A DNA stretch of 64,000 bases. It comes from Candidatus Babelota bacterium. Its GTDB lineage: Bacteria; Babelota; Babeliae; Babelales; Vermiphilaceae. Position numbers and translations under genes: made by a program. The notes below the pieces were generated by a model, which was not told the DNA's origin, searched no databases, and saw nothing but the letters and a program-made list of their open reading frames with translations. Positions 26,819 through 37,897 of this stretch are shown here, in pieces. The stretch spans positions 1-64,000 of the forward strand of contig JAJCZD010000011.1 in assembly GCA_029262615.1 (NCBI GenBank). The letters run 5' to 3'. Within the stretch, counting starts at the first letter, position 1; the number at the start of each line of letters is the position of its first letter.

Positions 26819-27064
26819 CTAGCCTAATGAATTATAATATTTCGGATCCAATCCCCATTCTATAGCTTTAACCTTTGCTCTAGATTTATAAGTTAACAAA
26901 CAAAAAGCTTGCTGTAATGTTGGATCTTTCTGCCCGAAGGGTTTTTCTTCAGATTTTTTCTTTTTATCTGAAGTTGTAATTTGATCAGATTCTTTGGTAG
27001 CTAAATCCATAGCATAAAGAGATAAAATAGTAATACCTGATAATAGTAATGCCGTTTTATTCAT
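26819..27064 (-). CDS. Very small secreted protein of unknown function
   Basis: The 81-residue product starts M-N-K-T with a signal peptide ending Y-A before Met-Asp, continues through a Lys/Ser/Glu-rich linker and ends in a short helical domain. It starts 8 bases past the tilS stop, and the PIP-box protein starts 9 bases after its own stop, so the three genes may share a transcript. Its N-terminus resembles that of the PIP-box protein. No family recognised. Confidence 0.65.
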   Translation of the reverse strand: MNKTALLLSGITILSLYAMDLATKESDQITTSDKKKKSEEKPFGQKDPTLQQAFCLLTYKSRAKVKAIEWGLDPKYYNSLG

Positions 27065-27072
27065 TTATTTCC

Positions 27073-28050
27073 TCATGTTTTTTCAATATAAATTTGGTTT
27101 TTCTTTTTAATCAATTTCCAATCATGGTGAATCTGATGCTCTTTACTCCCTGATTGAGATAAAAAGCGAGTGATCTCATCTAAAAACTTTTCCGTTGGCA
27201 CGAATGGCACCTGTTCTTGCACGAGCCAAAAAACCAAAATTCTATCTTTTAAGACAGGATCTAAATTTAACAAACCCTTTAAGTTTAGAACGGTTAGCTC
27301 TTTATTTTTAGATTTTATCAAACTCTCAAATGTTATTTTTGTTAATTTTTTTAAGAAAGCTTCGGTTTGTTTTAAACGCTTAAAGGTCTTTGTGAAATTG
27401 GCATCAAAGCGAGGGTCCACTTTACGCAGTTCCGGTAATACCTGAAGGCGAATCCGATTACGCAAAAAGGCGGCTGATTGATTACTAGGATCTTCAATAA
27501 ATTTAATTTTATTCTTTTTCAGATAATCCAAAATCTCTTCTTTTTTGATCCCCAAAAGTGGACGAATATACAATCCTTCTTTTGGCCTCATACCAGTCAG
27601 GCCAGCTAAACTAGCACCGCGAATTAAGCGAATAAAAAAGGTCTCTTGTTGGTCATCAGAATGGTGAGCTAATGCGATTGCATTGGCTTTTTCTTCTTTG
27701 GCTAACTCTTGGAAAAACAACCTACGGGCATTCCTACCAAGCTCTTCTTTAGAGCCCTTAAATTTCAACGGAGTACCAAGTTCAGAGATAGAAGTATAAA
27801 TGAACGGAATATCTAACTCATGGCAAATCTTATGGCAAAATTGGGTATCCTGAGCCGATTCTGTTCTCCACTCATGGTCCAGATGAGCAGCAATCAATTT
27901 TAGGTTCAGCTTCTTAGAAAGCTCATGCAAGAAATAGAGCAAAAAGACGGAATCTGGCCCTCCAGAAAGGCCTATGATAATAGTTGAATTTGGTTCAATC
28001 AGGTGGTTTTCGATTATAAACTGTTCAATTTTGGTAAATAATTTATTCAT
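27073..28050 (-). CDS. tilS: tRNA(Ile)-lysidine synthetase
   Basis: TilS modifies C34 of the CAU-anticodon tRNA-Ile to lysidine so that it reads AUA. The 325-residue protein shows the PP-loop S-G-G-P-D-S-V near residue 29, H-L-D-H-E-W-R-T, A-H-H-S-D-D-Q-x-E-T, and R-N-x-I-R-x-x-V-L-P-x-L, all typical of TilS. It is short, retaining the core domain with only a small C-terminal part. It is the head gene of a minus-strand group with the two small secreted-protein genes. Confidence 0.93.
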   Translation of the reverse strand: MNKLFTKIEQFIIENHLIEPNSTIIIGLSGGPDSVFLLYFLHELSKKLNLKLIAAHLDHEWRTESAQDTQFCHKICHELDIPFIYTSISELGTPLKFKGSKEELGRNARRLFFQELAKEEKANAIALAHHSDDQQETFFIRLIRGASLAGLTGMRPKEGLYIRPLLGIKKEEILDYLKKNKIKFIEDPSNQSAAFLRNRIRLQVLPELRKVDPRFDANFTKTFKRLKQTEAFLKKLTKITFESLIKSKNKELTVLNLKGLLNLDPVLKDRILVFWLVQEQVPFVPTEKFLDEITRFLSQSGSKEHQIHHDWKLIKKKNQIYIEKT

Positions 28051-28187
28051 ACAACACTTTAACTTTTGGCGGTTTTTACTTGTTTCTAAGTATAGTATAC
28101 TAGGTTCAGCTTATCCAGGCATAGAAATTCTTGACAAATAGAAAATATATGGCATCATGGATAGTAATAATTTGGAGGTTAAACATT

Positions 28188-29444
28188 ATGAGATTTATTA
28201 GAAGAACATGCTTGTATTTAGTCCCATTTTTTATGTGGTTCTGCCACGCTGGTATAGTTACAGACGTAACCCGTGCAGATATTGCAAATATTGCAAACAT
28301 TAAGGGTAAAGCGGTTGTACTACTTCATGATTGCCATTATGGATATATTGATATCCAAGGTGAGCCTTATGAGGTGTCCCAATTGGCAGTATCACAACAA
28401 AAACCACTGTATACCTATTTTGATCAACTATTTAAAAAATTAGATGGTAAATTACCAGTATTGCTTGAATGTCGTCCGGTTTTAAAAAAACAATTGCAGC
28501 AACTGCAAAAAGGTCAATCAAATTCATGGTTACAAGGTTTTTTTGAGCAGTTTTATAATGCGTATGCAAAACCTCAAGAGCATGAAAGATTAAATACCTT
28601 GTGTGACATTGATAACTTTGATGAACGTAATGCACAAGATAACCAAGTTGGAACTTTAGACATGCATTTTGGGCCATTGGCAAAAAGAATTTTACCAAAT
28701 TCGTTGCAAATGGGATTACTCAATCATCCTGAGCAAATTGAAGAGCTTGATGCAAAAAAAGAAAAAATTAATATGGTATTAATGGTAAAAAATCCGCAGT
28801 ATCAACAAGAAAAGCAAAATATGCTTGCTCATTATGGTGATACCAAAATACATCAGTGGTTTTCTGATATAAAAAAAAGAGTTGAGGGTTATTCAAATAG
28901 CTTAAAACCAATAATTGGACAAACAAAGTATTTTGCGCAAATGGCACATAATTTTGAAATTAAACTTACTCAGGTAGAACGAATAGTACGTAGGTATACA
29001 ATTGATCATGAGGATATCTTAAATGGAATGTACGCTTATCTTGAGGGTAATGGTTCATTTGCTCAATTGCGGATGGATTTGAGTAAAATTTTCAAATTAA
29101 TTTGTTCAATTACTGATTTGCAATTATTACATGACATTTTAACGACTCAAGAAGAACTTATTTTTGTTCATCTCGGCGGTGACCATGCATGCCAATTAGA
29201 GACTGATTTAGAAAACTTGGGTGCAGAAGTTACAAGACAATCAATATTAGAAACAGCTGAAGATATTAACAATCCAATGCGGTTATATGAAAAATTGCAA
29301 AAGATTGCCCCGGTCAATGAGATTGCACAGAAAATTTCTAAAGTTGAAAAAACAAACCAAACTTCTATTCATTCTGATGAAAAAGGATTTTTTGCAACCA
29401 TAGTTAGCTTTTTAAAAAAGATACTTGGGTTATTCACTCAATAA
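28188..29444 (+). CDS. Secreted paralogue 1 of a TraB/ChaN-like tandem family
   Basis: The ATG at 28188 is chosen because GGAGG lies eight bases upstream and a signal peptide follows (1-20, ending H-A before Gly-Ile-Val). The 418-residue product has V-L-L-H-D-C-H-Y-G (HDCH at 47-50), L-L-E-C-R, N-A-Y-A-K-P, D-x-D-N-F-D, and a late I-F-V-H-L-G-G-D-H (about 325-333). The pattern recalls TraB/ChaN/erythromycin-esterase-like enzymes, with histidines in an N-terminal motif and in a late G-x-x-H. That relation is a suggestion, not established. First of three adjacent paralogues, 21 bases before the next. Confidence 0.7.
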   Translation: MRFIRRTCLYLVPFFMWFCHAGIVTDVTRADIANIANIKGKAVVLLHDCHYGYIDIQGEPYEVSQLAVSQQKPLYTYFDQLFKKLDGKLPVLLECRPVLKKQLQQLQKGQSNSWLQGFFEQFYNAYAKPQEHERLNTLCDIDNFDERNAQDNQVGTLDMHFGPLAKRILPNSLQMGLLNHPEQIEELDAKKEKINMVLMVKNPQYQQEKQNMLAHYGDTKIHQWFSDIKKRVEGYSNSLKPIIGQTKYFAQMAHNFEIKLTQVERIVRRYTIDHEDILNGMYAYLEGNGSFAQLRMDLSKIFKLICSITDLQLLHDILTTQEELIFVHLGGDHACQLETDLENLGAEVTRQSILETAEDINNPMRLYEKLQKIAPVNEIAQKISKVEKTNQTSIHSDEKGFFATIVSFLKKILGLFTQ

Positions 29445-29465
29445 AATGATTATTCGGAGGTTATT

Positions 29466-30653
29466 ATGAAAAAGTTATTTAAATTAGTTAGTACATTATT
29501 ATTAGTAAGTTCAGTGCAGGCTGGTGTTATTGTAAAAGTAACCAAAGCGGATTTGAAAAATAAACAAATTATTTTCTTTCATGATAAGCATGAAGGGAAA
29601 GTCAATATTGGTAAAGACTGGCATGATGTGTTTGATTTAGCAGAAAAGCAAGAAAAGCCATTACAACAGTTTGTTGAACAGGTTTTGAAAAACAGTTATT
29701 CAAAAGTGCCGGTATTGCTTGAGTGTCGTAATGAGTTGAAAAAATTCTTACAAACTCATAATGGTCAATTGCTGACCTTAAAGGGTTACTTTAATAATTT
29801 TTATAATGCATATGCAAAACCGTATTCAGATATCTCACTTGCAACACAGTGTGATTTTGACAACTTTGATGTGCGAGATGAGCATGATTGGACCGACCTG
29901 CATGATAAATTTGGCCCATTGCTGAAGCGTATTTCACCAGATAACTGGCCAAAAGATGGTCTATTGCTTGGCTTTAGAACACGTGGCATGTGGGAGAATA
30001 TGGATCAGAAAAAGAATGATAAGTTGCAAGAAATTATAAATGATCCAGCATATCAGCAAGAAAAACAAGATTTGTTTGCTACCTATAACAATGTGTTTAC
30101 CAAGCAATCAGTCCTAGAGGTGAAACAACGAGCTTTAGATCTTTTAGATAAGCTAAAACCATTCCTGTCTGAAGAATCTATTTTGCCTTTAATGATGAGC
30201 ATGGAGCATCGATTAGCAATTATTGATGAGATTGAAAAGAGATATGCTCATGATGATTTACTAATTGGTATTTATAACTATTTAGAAACTCAAGACGGAT
30301 CGTTTGCACAACTTGGTTCTGATCTAAAAGAATTTATGTATGTGAATAATATACCAGTTGATTTGCAATTGCTCTATTCGATTTTAAGTTCGGAAGAATC
30401 GGTCGTTATAGTGCATGCTGGTGATTTGCATATACGCAAAGTATTAAATGATCTGCGAGATATGGGTGCACAAATGCAATCGGTAGTACCATTTGAGACT
30501 GAGCAAGAAATTGATGACGCGCAGTTGGTATATGACAAACTGAGAGTATTACTGTTTAAGCAACGTGTTAAACAGAATACATCATCTATAAGCTTACTTT
30601 ATAAAACAGTAGTTGCTATATACAAATACTTATGCGTGTTATTTGGAGGTTGA
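29466..30653 (+). CDS. Secreted paralogue 2 of a TraB/ChaN-like tandem family
   Basis: The 395-residue product has a signal peptide ending Q-A at residue 19, then Gly-Val-Ile, matching the mature start of its neighbours. H-D-K-H lies at 39-42, with L-L-E-C-R, N-A-Y-A-K-P, C-D-F-D-N-F-D-V-R-D and a late V-I-V-H-A-G-D-L-H. The two histidine motifs, the Cys in L-L-E-C and the acidic D-x-D-N-F-D are conserved through the family while the rest diverges. This suggests a shared active site. Ribosome site GGAGG, spaced well. Confidence 0.7.
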   Translation: MKKLFKLVSTLLLVSSVQAGVIVKVTKADLKNKQIIFFHDKHEGKVNIGKDWHDVFDLAEKQEKPLQQFVEQVLKNSYSKVPVLLECRNELKKFLQTHNGQLLTLKGYFNNFYNAYAKPYSDISLATQCDFDNFDVRDEHDWTDLHDKFGPLLKRISPDNWPKDGLLLGFRTRGMWENMDQKKNDKLQEIINDPAYQQEKQDLFATYNNVFTKQSVLEVKQRALDLLDKLKPFLSEESILPLMMSMEHRLAIIDEIEKRYAHDDLLIGIYNYLETQDGSFAQLGSDLKEFMYVNNIPVDLQLLYSILSSEESVVIVHAGDLHIRKVLNDLRDMGAQMQSVVPFETEQEIDDAQLVYDKLRVLLFKQRVKQNTSSISLLYKTVVAIYKYLCVLFGG

Positions 30654-30657
30654 TAAA

Positions 30658-31947
30658 ATGAACATTAAACAAGTATTACGTACTATTTTTACATTTTCAA
30701 TTACTCTGTTTTTAGCTTCTGCCCAATTGCATGCTGGCATGATTAGTAAAATTAGTCGGGTTATCGATGGTAAGAAGAATATTATCTTTTTCCACGATAT
30801 TCACTGTGGTTCGCAATACGTTGGTAATCGCAAAATAAGTGTTGTTGATGGTGCACATAAGCAACTAGATGGTATTGATATCTTTTTTGATCAACTACTT
30901 ACAACAACAGCCTCTCAAAAAATTGATGTTTTGATCGAGTGCCGTGATGATCTTGAAGGTTGTATCAGATCTGCTGAAAAACAAAACACCGACTTCGAAG
31001 GCTTCTTTAAACGTTTTTATGCCCATATGGCTAGTGGTCAACAACTTGATAAAGAGCTATTACAACGTATTAACCTTAACAATATAGATTGCCGAACAGA
31101 ATTAGATAGTCATATTGATCATTTACTTGATCGGGTAAAACCATTAGTGGATCATATAGCAAAACATACCGGTTATGGTCTTGAGAATGGTCTAATTTCT
31201 GATTTGGATCGCTCACAATTTGAACATCTTGATAAGAAGAAAAAGAAAGTAATGAGCAATATTATTGCCGATCGTCAATATCAACTAAAAAAGCAAAAAG
31301 AAATTGATCATTTTAATAAATTAATAGCTCACCGAAATTGGTATCAACAAAACAAAACGATATTAGATCAGTACTTGCATACCATAAAACAATCTATGCC
31401 AGAAAAAGCCTATATAGAATTATATGAGCAGGTGCAAAAAGAACTGCAGTTGGTCAAAGAGATTATTACTAAGTTTGAAGGTTATGCTAAACAAAGTGGG
31501 CAAAATGGTTTATTAGCCGGTATTTTTGCGTGGCTAGAATCTCAAGAAGGATCATTTGCACAATTGTATGATGATTTATGGGCATTGTTTTATAACGATG
31601 TAATGAAGGTTGATTTGTGCATTTTGCAAGAAGTATTCAAATCTCAAGCACCCTGGGTGATAGTGCATGTTGGCAGTTATCATTTATCCAATGTTATGCA
31701 ACATATATCTAAGCTTGGTCTGTACATTGACCAGATCGATCCACTGGCAAGCCAAAAATATTTAGAAAAAAATCACTTAGCAAATGAATTACAAACCTTG
31801 CTTGATATACCTGACATTGAAACCGATGTATCATTGGTTCAACAACTACAAAACGATTATATGCTCGGCCATACAACAACAGCTTGGAGTTGGTTGATTG
31901 ATAAAATTAATAGAGCGATTGATTGGGTTAGTAGCTTGTTTTCATAA
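30658..31947 (+). CDS. Secreted paralogue 3 of a TraB/ChaN-like tandem family
   Basis: The ATG at 30658 is preferred to an upstream in-frame start because GGAGG at 30645-30649 serves it and a signal peptide follows (ending H-A at 26). The 429 residues include F-F-H-D-I-H-C-G (HDIH at 46-49), L-I-E-C-R-D and a late V-I-V-H-V-G-S-Y-H-L, which most resembles the TraB-family G-x-x-H-L. It is the most diverged of the three, with N-A-Y-A-K-P and D-N-F-D altered. A strong bidirectional terminator follows. Confidence 0.7.
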   Translation: MNIKQVLRTIFTFSITLFLASAQLHAGMISKISRVIDGKKNIIFFHDIHCGSQYVGNRKISVVDGAHKQLDGIDIFFDQLLTTTASQKIDVLIECRDDLEGCIRSAEKQNTDFEGFFKRFYAHMASGQQLDKELLQRINLNNIDCRTELDSHIDHLLDRVKPLVDHIAKHTGYGLENGLISDLDRSQFEHLDKKKKKVMSNIIADRQYQLKKQKEIDHFNKLIAHRNWYQQNKTILDQYLHTIKQSMPEKAYIELYEQVQKELQLVKEIITKFEGYAKQSGQNGLLAGIFAWLESQEGSFAQLYDDLWALFYNDVMKVDLCILQEVFKSQAPWVIVHVGSYHLSNVMQHISKLGLYIDQIDPLASQKYLEKNHLANELQTLLDIPDIETDVSLVQQLQNDYMLGHTTTAWSWLIDKINRAIDWVSSLFS

Positions 31948-31968
31948 AATAACAGGAATTTTTACTGT

Positions 31969-32003
31969 AAAGAAAGAGCTCAGAAATTCTGAGCTCTTTC
32001 TTT
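31969..32003. terminator. Bidirectional terminator between converging genes
   Basis: A 15-pair perfect stem (arms AAAGAAAGAGCTCAG and complement, five-base loop) has A-rich and T-rich edges. It can terminate both the secreted-paralogue operon on the plus strand and gyrB on the minus strand, whose stop is 34 bases away. Confidence 0.88.
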
Positions 32004-32036
32004 GTTTAAGAATAATTTCTTTTGTAAAATTACAAA

Positions 32037-34454
<2,418 letters not shown>

Positions 34455-34483
34455 TTATTTTTCTCCTGAACAATTTTTGATTG

Positions 34484-34509
34484 GTAGCAACTGTGATAAA
34501 TATTGCTAC
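34484..34509. promoter_or_regulatory. Operator-like inverted repeat upstream of gyrB
   Basis: GTAGCAA (34484-34490) and TTGCTAC (34503-34509) form perfect 7-base arms around 12 bases. The repeat lies 30 bases upstream of the gyrB start and beside a TATAAT (34512-34517) on the other strand, between gyrB and tadA. It could bind a regulator of either gene. Confidence 0.4.
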
Positions 34510-34601
34510 ACTATAATACGAAGTAAGAGAATTTGTGTAGTATTTTACCGCATTAATAACTATTGCTATTAGTTTAGCCCAAAATAAGATTTTTTTCTAT
34601 T

Positions 34602-35141
34602 ATGAAACAAAAAATAAGATCTCACGACTATTTTATGAACCAAGCACTTAAGCAAGCTCGCAAAGCATATGAACATACTGAGGTACCTGTGGGGGCTGTG
34701 GTGGTCGATAGCCATGGTGTAATAATTGCACGTGCTTATAATCAGGTTGAAAAAAAGCAAAGCCAAACAGCCCATGCCGAATTATTAGCAATACAAAAAG
34801 CAAGCAAGAAATTACATAACTGGCGGTTATCAGATTGTTGGTTGTATGTCACTTTAGAACCATGCGAGATGTGTTTTGCTCTTGCTTGTTTGAGTAGGGT
34901 GAAAGGGATTATCTTTGGTGCTGACTCACCACTGTTTGGATATCGGCTTGACAAAAAAGATACAGGTCGGTTATACAAGATAGGTACGTGTGAAATTGAA
35001 GTTATTTCTGGTGTTCAAGCAAGCCAGGCAGCAGGTCTATTAAAAGACTTTTTTAAAAAAAAGAGAAAAAAAGGAAGAGATGAAGCACATAAAAAAAATA
35101 AAGGACCGTCTTCTAGAAAGAAAACAAGAACTAGAAAATGA
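34602..35141 (+). CDS. tadA: tRNA adenosine(34) deaminase
   Basis: TadA makes inosine at the wobble position of tRNA-Arg. The 179-residue product has the cytidine-deaminase-fold zinc site: H-A-E (His and catalytic Glu) and P-C-E-M-C. F-M-N-Q-A-L lies at the N-terminus and V-P-V-G-A-V-V in the core. The C-terminus is extended by about 28 very basic residues. These are encoded where the gene overlaps the start of the DksA-type gene by 62 bases, so the tail may be a by-product of that overlap. Confidence 0.93.
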   Translation: MKQKIRSHDYFMNQALKQARKAYEHTEVPVGAVVVDSHGVIIARAYNQVEKKQSQTAHAELLAIQKASKKLHNWRLSDCWLYVTLEPCEMCFALACLSRVKGIIFGADSPLFGYRLDKKDTGRLYKIGTCEIEVISGVQASQAAGLLKDFFKKKRKKGRDEAHKKNKGPSSRKKTRTRK

Positions 35142-35415
35142 GTTTATCGATTTAAATTCTGAAAAATTTTCTGATGATCAAGTGCAAGACACTGGTGATC
35201 AAGCATTAGCCACCACAATGGAAACTTTGCGCAAATCATTTACTGATACCAAACGTGGTGAATATAAAATGGTATTGCTGGCATTAGAGCAAATTGAGGC
35301 CGGAACATATGGTACCTGTATTGATTGTGAAAAACCAATTGCATCAAAACGATTAGAGCTTTTCCCTTATGCGACCCGTTGTTTAGGTTGCCAAGAAGTG
35401 TTTGAAGAGGGCTAA
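35080..35415 (+). CDS. DksA/TraR-family zinc-finger regulator
   Basis: The 111-residue product has an N-terminal coiled coil and a C-terminal four-cysteine zinc finger (C-I-D-C, then C-L-G-C), with G-T-Y-G-T-C and R-L-E-L-F-P-Y-A before the second pair. Such proteins bind the RNA polymerase secondary channel and modulate transcription, often with ppGpp. The ATG follows GGAAGAG and starts inside tadA, so translation may be coupled. It is short compared with DksA (about 150) and closer to YocK/TraR-like members. Confidence 0.88.
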   Translation: MKHIKKIKDRLLERKQELENEFIDLNSEKFSDDQVQDTGDQALATTMETLRKSFTDTKRGEYKMVLLALEQIEAGTYGTCIDCEKPIASKRLELFPYATRCLGCQEVFEEG

Positions 35416-35436
35416 ATACCTTATTTTAGGCTTATT

Positions 35437-35465
35437 TTGACAAAAAGAGCATTTTTGCTTAAAAT
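35437..35465 (+). promoter_or_regulatory. Promoter TTGACA-N17-TAAAAT for rpsI
   Basis: A perfect -35 box at 35437-35442 and a TAAAAT -10 box at 35460-35465 have a 17-base spacer, 56 bases upstream of rpsI. It fits a strong housekeeping promoter. Confidence 0.75.
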
Positions 35466-35520
35466 GATATATTATTCAAAAAAGTGATGAATTTAACGAT
35501 TTATAAGGGTTATCAATACT

Positions 35521-35937
35521 ATGGCAAAAGCAAAAAAGACAAAGTCAGTTGCTCCACTAACCGGAGCTGTTGGGCGCCGCAAGGAAGCAGTTGCACGAAT
35601 TTGGATACGTCCAGGATCGGGTAAAATTAGTGTAAATAAGAAAGATGTTAATTCATATTTTGACACTAGTTTTAATATAATGACTGCATCAATGCCTATT
35701 ACCTTGCTTCCTGTAGGTAAGAAATATGACTTTGCAGCTAATGTTAAAGGTGGTGGTTTGAATGCACAAGCTGATGCTATAAAACTAGGTATCTCAAAAG
35801 CATTACTTGAAGTTGATGAAACTCTTCGTCCGACACTGCGTAAATTCGATCTTTTGACCGTTGATTCTCGTAAAAAAGAACGTAAGAAATATGGTCAACG
35901 TGGTGCGCGTCGTAAATTCCAATTCGTAAAACGTTAA
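35521..35937 (+). CDS. rpsI: 30S ribosomal protein S9
   Basis: A small-subunit protein whose C-terminal tail reaches the P-site tRNA. In 138 residues it shows G-R-R-K-E-A-V-A-R, V-K-G-G-G-L-x-x-Q, and D-S-R-K-K-E-R-K-K-Y-G-Q-R-G-A-R-R near the end. The final residues are F-V-K-R rather than the usual S-K-R. rplM, which normally precedes it, is absent here; a separate promoter is present instead. Confidence 0.97.
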   Translation: MAKAKKTKSVAPLTGAVGRRKEAVARIWIRPGSGKISVNKKDVNSYFDTSFNIMTASMPITLLPVGKKYDFAANVKGGGLNAQADAIKLGISKALLEVDETLRPTLRKFDLLTVDSRKKERKKYGQRGARRKFQFVKR

Positions 35938-35991
35938 TCCAAATAATACGATTTTTACAAATATTGTTTTTTCAAAAAAAGGTGAAGATGA

Positions 35992-37836
35992 ATGTGTAGT
36001 GTTTTTGGCTATATTGGCAAAAACAACTGTCGATCTTATGTAATGGAGGGATTGCAAAAGTTAGAATACCGTGGATATGATTCTGCGGGTTTTGCCTGCC
36101 TGGATTCTGATGACAAGCGCTTGTATTTTTCCAAAGCTAAAGGACGATTAAAAAATTTAGCTACCCTATTAAAAGAAAAACCGATGGATGGTCATATCGG
36201 CATTGGTCACACTCGTTGGTCGGTCTACGGAAAGCCTTCTCAGAAAAATGCACACCCACATTTTGATTGTGAAAAACGTATTTCGATCGTCCATAATGGC
36301 ATTATTGAAAATTATCATTCTCTCAAAGAGCAACTAACTCAAGCAGGTCATATATTCCATTCGGAAACCGATACAGAAACGATTGCTCATTTATTCGAAA
36401 GTCTATTGGTGTCGCATAAAACACTCAAGGCCGCAGTTGTAGATTTAGTTAATCAGCTAGAAGGTGCATATGCTTTTTTATGTATTAATCAAGATTACCC
36501 TGATTGTATGATAATGGTACGTAAACGTTCACCGCTTTGTATTGGTATTGGTGATGACGAAATATTTGTAGCCTCAGATCCACTAGCATTTATTAATCAA
36601 ACAAAAAAAGTATTATTTTTACCTGATGAGAGTTTTGCTATTGTAAAAAAAGATCTCATCGAATTATATGAATTTTCAGGTAAGCCACTGACTCCAGATG
36701 TGCAAGAATTATCGATTGAATGGCAAGATAATCAAAAAAATGAACATCAGCATTATATGCTCAAAGAAATCTATGAGCAAAAAAACGTTATCCATGCAAC
36801 GGTTGATTTTTTGCACGCTATGACTGATCAAATTTGGGATCATTTATCATTAACACTTGAACAAGTAAGAAAATTAGATAAAATTCATCTGGTTGGTTGT
36901 GGTACCTCTTGGCACGCTGCACGTATTGCTCAGTTTTATTTTGAAACTATTTGCATGATTCCGACCCGTGTTCATTTAGCATCTGAGTTTCGGTATATGC
37001 CATTCTTCCCCGATGAGGATAGTCTATATGTTTATATTTCCCAATCTGGCGAAACGGCAGATACTCTTGAAGCTTTGCGTTTAGTTAACTCTATGAACCT
37101 TCCCACCATCACGGTAACCAATGTGCCATCTAGTACCATGGTCCGTGAAGCGGGAGGTTTTTTGCTTACCCAGGCTGGCCAAGAAATTGCGGTAGCTTCT
37201 ACCAAAGCCTTCTCAACACAATTGAGTGCATTGTATTGGTTGGCGCATCGGATTGCTTTGGAGAAAAGAATTATTGATTCGGTCCAAATGGAGCAAGCAG
37301 AACAAGACTTACTTGTTGCAGCTGAGGTATTAGAAAATACGATTGAAAACTACAAAAGAGATATTTGCCAAACCCATGCTCCATTTTACACGCAGTTTGA
37401 TCGTGTAATTTTTTTGGGACGGCATTTATCCTATCCCCTTGCCATGGAAGCGGCTCTGAAATTAAAAGAAATATCATATATTTTTTCTCAATGTTATCCT
37501 GCCGGTGAGCTTAAGCATGGGCCACTTGCATTGGTCGATGAGAAAACTCCGGTCTTTATTTTTTCACATTCAGAACCGCTTATTTACCAAAAAATTGTTT
37601 CCAATGCGCATGAGACAAAAGCGAGAGGCGGCCATGTGGTTGCTTTTGCTTTTGAAGGGCAGCATGAGTTAATTGATTTGGCTGATTTATCTTTTGTGGT
37701 GCCAAAAGTGAAAACTTTACTTGGACCACTGGCCATGATTGGTATTATTCAGTTTTTCACCTATCAAATAGCAAAAAATTTAGATTGCCCAATTGATAAA
37801 CCACGCAATTTGGCAAAATCAGTTACGGTTGAGTAA
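35992..37836 (+). CDS. glmS: Glutamine-fructose-6-phosphate aminotransferase
   Basis: Makes glucosamine-6-phosphate, the entry to UDP-GlcNAc for peptidoglycan and lipopolysaccharide. The 614-residue protein begins M-C-S-V-F-G-Y-I-G, with Cys2 the glutaminase nucleophile after Met removal. It has G-H-T-R-W-S, H-N-G-I-I-E-N-Y, two SIS domains (G-C-G-T-S-W-H-A and S-Q-S-G-E-T-A-D-T) and the C-terminal K-P-R-N-L-A-K-S-V-T-V-E. Length and ends are normal. No glmS riboswitch is visible in the 54-base upstream gap. Confidence 0.97.
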   Translation: MCSVFGYIGKNNCRSYVMEGLQKLEYRGYDSAGFACLDSDDKRLYFSKAKGRLKNLATLLKEKPMDGHIGIGHTRWSVYGKPSQKNAHPHFDCEKRISIVHNGIIENYHSLKEQLTQAGHIFHSETDTETIAHLFESLLVSHKTLKAAVVDLVNQLEGAYAFLCINQDYPDCMIMVRKRSPLCIGIGDDEIFVASDPLAFINQTKKVLFLPDESFAIVKKDLIELYEFSGKPLTPDVQELSIEWQDNQKNEHQHYMLKEIYEQKNVIHATVDFLHAMTDQIWDHLSLTLEQVRKLDKIHLVGCGTSWHAARIAQFYFETICMIPTRVHLASEFRYMPFFPDEDSLYVYISQSGETADTLEALRLVNSMNLPTITVTNVPSSTMVREAGGFLLTQAGQEIAVASTKAFSTQLSALYWLAHRIALEKRIIDSVQMEQAEQDLLVAAEVLENTIENYKRDICQTHAPFYTQFDRVIFLGRHLSYPLAMEAALKLKEISYIFSQCYPAGELKHGPLALVDEKTPVFIFSHSEPLIYQKIVSNAHETKARGGHVVAFAFEGQHELIDLADLSFVVPKVKTLLGPLAMIGIIQFFTYQIAKNLDCPIDKPRNLAKSVTVE

Positions 37837-37897
37837 TTATCTACCATTGTTTTTGAAAAAGCCTTTTTCCTACAATAATCTAAAGGGGAGAAGGGCA

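Noticed and set aside
35416-35520. Missing rplM before rpsI as evidence of rearrangement
   Set aside because: The separation is real, but many reduced genomes split this pair and a good promoter is present. Not notable alone.
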